Shown one piece after another: positions 59,200-64,000 of a DNA stretch of 64,000 nt (position 1 is the first letter of the stretch; each line of letters opens with the position of its first letter). The stretch is taken from positions 18,957,904-19,021,903 of the forward strand of contig NW_024881295.1 of the NCBI RefSeq assembly GCF_018691265.1. Reading direction: 5' to 3'. Position numbers and translations under genes: made by a program. The stretch is from Tyto alba (Eukaryota; Chordata; Aves; Strigiformes; Tytonidae). Under the pieces are notes generated by a model. It made no database searches, was not told the origin of the DNA, and saw only the letters and a list, made by a program, of their open reading frames with translations.

Positions 59200-59810
59200 A
59201 CTTTCCAAGGCTTTTGCCAACCGTAGGTAACATGACTGCTCGATCGACGCTGCTAAGTGCATTTTTCCCAAGAAGCGGGTGCCCACGGGACGGGTGGAAA
59301 GCAGCCCTTTGCCTCCACGCTGCTCAGAGCCCTGCCAGGCTGTGCCCACTCCAAACTTGTTCGAGCAATCCTCACCAAAGCATCCATCCTACAGGCGACC
59401 TGCCTGCTCTGTAAAGCCTCCCCGTGGGCTTCCCCACTGCGTGGTGTCCTGCGTGGCACTGGTACAGCGGGCACCGGGGGGGGAGCCCGCCCGACGTGCA
59501 GCATCTGGCTAGCTGGGAGCATCGCTTTTGCTGTGGCAGGGGGGAGGAAAAAAGGGGGCTATGCCCGGCCGTAGGCAGAGGGGCAGAGCCTCGCGTGGGC
59601 CAGGGATGGGCCAAGGGTGGTTGCCATCAGCTGGGCAGCTCTCTGGCCCCGCGGGGATAGCGGGCATACGCAGCGACAGAGCATCCACCATGTGCCTGTC
59701 ATGTTGTCGTCGAAGTCACGGGGCGAAACTTGCACGCGGACCAGTAAATGTTCCTCCAAAGCTGCTCAAGTGCTGTGCTGCAATGGACTGGGCTGGGGGG
59801 GTGCTGGGCT
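59200..59810. other. GC-rich island without a recognised exon
   Basis: Raised CpG and G-runs over about 600 bases, giving open frames of 60-112 codons in nearly every phase on both strands. None resembles a known protein. It could be a remote promoter or an old GC-rich repeat. Confidence 0.4.
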
Positions 59811-59814
59811 GTTA

Positions 59815-62800
59815 GTATTTTTTCTCTCTCCGAGTCAGAACAGGAGGATTTGAAAGCACTTTTCCATTGAAAAATGCACAAAATGGCAACAGTGGGGCCC
59901 AAATTTTAAATCTACATATAAACACCTTCTTAGATCAGGCCACCTCAGGTTCTTATGCTTCTTCTCTCTATTTTTTTTTTTTAATGCAAATTTAACAAAT
60001 CTACATCTGTAGCCACTGCAGTAGGTGTGAACGTGAGGTTGCCTGTAAAATGCAGGTCCATGTCTTTCAGGTGTACAAAATACCACTTCTTTTATAGGTG
60101 AGCATATTATAGACTACAGAATTCATTGTGCCCTACTGACTACCCATAATTACCTTCACAATAACTTAATTACAACCTTGAGGACAGGTAATGGTGAATC
60201 TGTCCACCTGTGTTCGTAACAGTAGAAAATAACTGATGTAATCAGGGAGGAAGTCCTTGGTGGACAGGTAATCCACGCTGTGTGCTCAGAAGGCACAGCA
60301 CTGGGCAGGCTGCTGGCTCACAGATGTGGCTGTATAAGACCCAAGTGCCAGAGGCTTCCCCCAGCTCAGGGTGCACGACCTCAGAAACCTGCAAAACAAA
60401 ACGCCTTAGCAATGCCCAGCCCTTAAAGCTTGGCAATCACCACTCCAGCTTCTTGTTCGCTCCACTTACAAGTTGGGAAGGGAGTTGCATGCAACTCTCT
60501 CAGGGTTTGCAGTGAAGGTCTCTTGAGATGAGTCCTCCTTGCTGGAGGCACTGGGAGTGCCTCTGACCCGGCATCCAGATGGTCTTCCTTCCCGCCAAAT
60601 GAATTTCAGAGCTTCTGAAATTTCGCCTTTCTTTTCCATACCGCTTCCTTGGCCTTTCTCACATTCATAGTTTGCCCACCTCATGCTTTTTTTGCCAGGC
60701 TAGCACTTTCTGCCTGACCTTGCCTGGTGACACTTCTCACTGGAGATTTGGCATCCCTCACATTAACGGAGAGAAGCCAGCTCCCTTCCCTTCTCCCCAT
60801 GCTCCGTCTTTCCCGCTCCCTCCTCAGTGAACCGCTCTAGCACTCACACCTAGTTCCACCACCTCCGCTCCAGTCTTTCACACCAGAAGACAGTTTTTCC
60901 TCCATTTCTTTGTGTCATTTAAGTTGCACCAAAACTTTTGCAGTAGCACCCACAGGAACATTACTGCTACCCAAAGCATCAGCTTTTGACTTCCATGTTT
61001 TAGGTATTTTCAGGTTGAGTAGTAGTATCATTAACAAAAAAAAAAAAAAAGTAAAATAAAAAAAAAATGTACAGCAATGCTGCTTGCAAATACTACTTTG
61101 TTGATTCTCCTTTTCATCAGCATATATATCATCAGGCCTGGGTTTCTTGTTGCAGCCTCTCTTTATTTTAAAAACTCTAATCTTTGTCCATATGCTTTTA
61201 AAACAGCAAGTACGATCCTATTAATAAAATATTATTTCAAGGCTATATGCATCGTGCATTTAGAGCAGATTTTTTCCTACCGTCAGGAAAGAAGAAACTT
61301 CTTAAGGATCCTTATTTTAATTTTCAAAAAGGCAGAATAAAATTCCAGTAATCCCAGTTTTCATTTTAAGCACGTAGCATGAGCCAGCTAACACACCTAA
61401 TCCAGCGTGCTAGCCATCAGAGAGAGCAGCCAGCCCACGTGGCCGCCCCGTCCCTCCTCAGGGATAAAGGCTGTCTGTGAAAGCCTCCATTGTTCTCCCT
61501 GCAGCATCCTGCGTGTTACTGCGTTGTAACTGCAAAGCAATTGCAGGGGTAGCCACAGCACAAACACACTGCACAGCCCGCCCCAATTATGCTGCCAAGC
61601 AACATTTTTATTACAAAGGGGAAGTTTTATGATGAAAAAGCGTATTTCCTCTTTACGCTATTTCCTCACTTTTAGTTAACAGCTTTTCTTCTACAAAGTC
61701 TGTTTCAGTCTCAGTTGAGGATCACTAATACTTCATGCCACAATCCAAGGTTCTCCAGCCTTAAAAAGTTGCATGAGGTTTAAACTCATGCACAGTTTTT
61801 AATTGGGTTATGCCTAATGACCAGTGTTTTGAGTTAAAACTCAAGTGTGGTCATGTATCCTGAGGTGTAGTGTGCTTTCCAGGCAGAGTTCAACACTGAT
61901 ACTAAAACATTACTGATTTATTTTGTTGTTATTCCAAGCCAAACACAGATATTCTGGCTGGATCCCATTATTTTATGACCTTCATGGGCTTCAGAAAGTT
62001 CACGGGCAGCAGCTAAAAAAGACCGTTCATAATTTTTCTGTGTTCACCCAGTGGCTCAGGCTTGGCTATTTCAATTTCTGGTGAACGCAGAGCTAAGACA
62101 TATCTTTGAGGGTCAAACAATGCCCTTAAATCTGTCCACAACTGAGAGAGACCTGAAATCTCTTAAGTTACAGGGGCTCCCAGATGCCTGAATACATCTG
62201 AGGCGGCAGCGATGTTCTTCTGAGCCCCCAAAAGCAAGAGCAGGGTGGGGACTTCTGAGGCCAGCACCCTGCAAGGTGTGAGTGGTGGCAGCTTGGCTCA
62301 TGGTCCTGTAGCTGATTACAGCGTAGAGACTGCAAAATGCAGAAGGCCTTACGCGATTTTGGAGGGAATACGTGGTCGGCATGGTTGATGAGCATCACTG
62401 TTGATGAGAAGTGTATTTGCAGCTGGTGTCCCTGTTCCCTTTCCTGCTGTGACCAAGGGCATAGGCATGTTCAGAAGGTCCCGACACCCTGGGGGGATTT
62501 GCAGTATTGGCTCTAAACTGTGGCTGCTAAGGATGTGTAAAGCAAAGGCGTGATTCCTCTTTTTTATGTCTCTGGATATTTAGGCTGGTCTGAGAGATCA
62601 CTCTCGCTAAGAGTAACGGCATACAAATAAGGGGCTGGGAGATTAGGTTGAATAATGGAAAAATTCGTAACAAATATTAAGTTCCTAAGCTTCAGTTATT
62701 TACAGTCATGCTGGACACAGCACTGTAGGATCCAGCGGAACAAAGGACGTGAGTAAACTGGATCCTGAGTGGATAATACCTCTAATGTGTGTAACAAAAT

Positions 62801-64000
62801 GTTTTAGGCTCTGAACACATGAAGTAAGATAAAATGGGTTTATTTCCTCATCATATGCAAACCTATTAAAATGTCCAAAGTATGACTGTAGAGAATGGCA
62901 AAACCCCAATCTATGCACACTATCTACAAGAAAGCCCTTTTCTGTCTTTGGTATATTTGAGCAAATCTCCCTGCTAGGTTTTCAACAGACAGATGCTGTG
63001 CAACATCTAAAACAATATTCTAGGTGCAAACTCACATGGTTATATTAACATCTGATTCTTTAAGCCTTGCCCTTGATGCACTGTGATGTTGGGCTCAAAT
63101 GTGCATTTTCTCCAGTCTGATTTCTGCTTGCTGTTTCCAGATCTTTGTCTCCTATCAGATGATGCCTTAAGGTCACGTTATCTTCCCCATGGGCTGGGTC
63201 TACAGTATGAGTCAGGAATGTAAACCGAGGTTTTAATCAGTAGCAATTAAAGTAAAAGAATGGAAGAGCAGCTGCTGGAGTTGAAATAATTTAGGAAACA
63301 TCAGTCTCATCACTTTGCATAGCTTGTGCATGATTCACGCGGTGAACGTGCTCATTAGGCTGTCGTGAGCCACCTCCCCAAGAGGGCTGTGAAGTGATAC
63401 TGTTCGGCTTTTTGGCCCTGAACCCTAAAGACAGGAAAATAACACTTCTGGCAAGCTGGAGCCTAAGAGCTAAACCTCGTAACAAGGAAACCAGCATCCT
63501 GAGATGTCCTCAGCTTTAGCTGGTTGCCTTTCGAGGATGTCCTGTCTGGTGAAAGGGCTGTGATTGTTTTACCATGGCTCGTGATGGTGCCAGTTCAGCC
63601 CTCACCTGCAGTTTTGTATGGGCCCAGAAGGGAGGGCTGAACCCTTCTTAATAGATAGCATGTTCCTACTCAAAAGGAAAACCCCACAAAAAAAGCCAAG
63701 TATCCTAAACCCTGCGTTCGTGCGCAATATAACGCAGTGTTCTACATTGTTTAATTATATTTTGCAAGGGAGGGAGAAGAAACAGCGCTAACATTTAGGA
63801 GCAATGTCAACAGAAAAAAAGGTGGGAGGATGAAATGAGTAGAAGCGTGACTAATTCTTTGGCACTGAATTAATGCCTAGATTCTGTGATATCTACTACA
63901 ATATTATCCATAGCAATTGTTTCCACGAAAACAATTCAGTGAAAGGTGGTTGTACTGGGTTGTGGTTAAGACACTATCTCAAGGTAGGAGGACCTGGGGT
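59815..64000. other. Intergenic DNA to the right edge, no gene recognised
   Basis: AT-rich with A-tracts near 61036-61069. Two short perfect-arm inverted repeats lie at 61771-61791 and 61829-61844. I looked for PKP2-like armadillo exons on the minus strand, as human synteny would suggest, and could not identify any. Confidence 0.4.

Noticed and set aside
59076..59853. Many overlapping frames in a GC-rich island
   Set aside because: Open in almost all phases on both strands, which is a composition effect. No recognisable motif.

Overview
The window looks like nuclear DNA from a bird (a sauropsid at least). It carries CR1 LINE remnants, one very GC-rich CpG island in otherwise AT-rich sequence, long introns with GT-AG junctions, and two exons of a vertebrate mitochondrial aminoacyl-tRNA synthetase gene. 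Everything here was read by eye; no alignment or database search was run.

Layout. At the left end, on the minus strand, are the first two coding exons of YARS2, the mitochondrial tyrosyl-tRNA synthetase (4192-3402 and 2646-2479). Its remaining exons were not found in 1-2478 and probably lie left of the window. The YARS2 promoter sits in a CpG island (about 2940-5200). The right half of that island is a CR1 fragment (about 4380-5207) that has become unusually GC-rich. A small hAT-like DNA transposon lies at 1712-1893.

From about 6.1 to 26.1 kb, on the plus strand, are two tandem gene units related to CDADC1 (cytidine and dCMP deaminase domain-containing protein 1). Copy 1 has nine recognised coding exons (7204-18785). 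Copy 2 has six (19626-26112). Each encodes a degenerate first deaminase domain (H-A-V where an active enzyme has H-A-E, but with PCxxC kept), a divergent middle segment, and a second deaminase domain with catalytic Glu and PCxxC. Copy 1 keeps the His zinc ligand (H-A-E). Copy 2 replaces it with Cys (C-A-E), the arrangement known from cytidine deaminase. Corresponding introns have the same phases. The penultimate exon of copy 1 is in phase with the first recognised exon of copy 2, so a read-through protein with four deaminase folds is possible. In the human genome CDADC1 lies elsewhere (chromosome 13) and I know of no such gene between YARS2 and PKP2. This locus is the best candidate here for an undescribed system. 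Its likely chemistry is deamination of a cytosine nucleotide; substrate and biological role are inference.

From about 28.8 kb to the right end I recognise no gene. The stretch is AT-rich intergenic-type DNA with homopolymers and microsatellites, a decayed antisense CR1 (about 55.76-56.42 kb), a good CTCF-type motif (31.78 kb), a short telomere-like block (41.3 kb), and a few GC-rich islands without convincing exons. By human synteny PKP2 would be expected further right, but I could not identify any of its exons.
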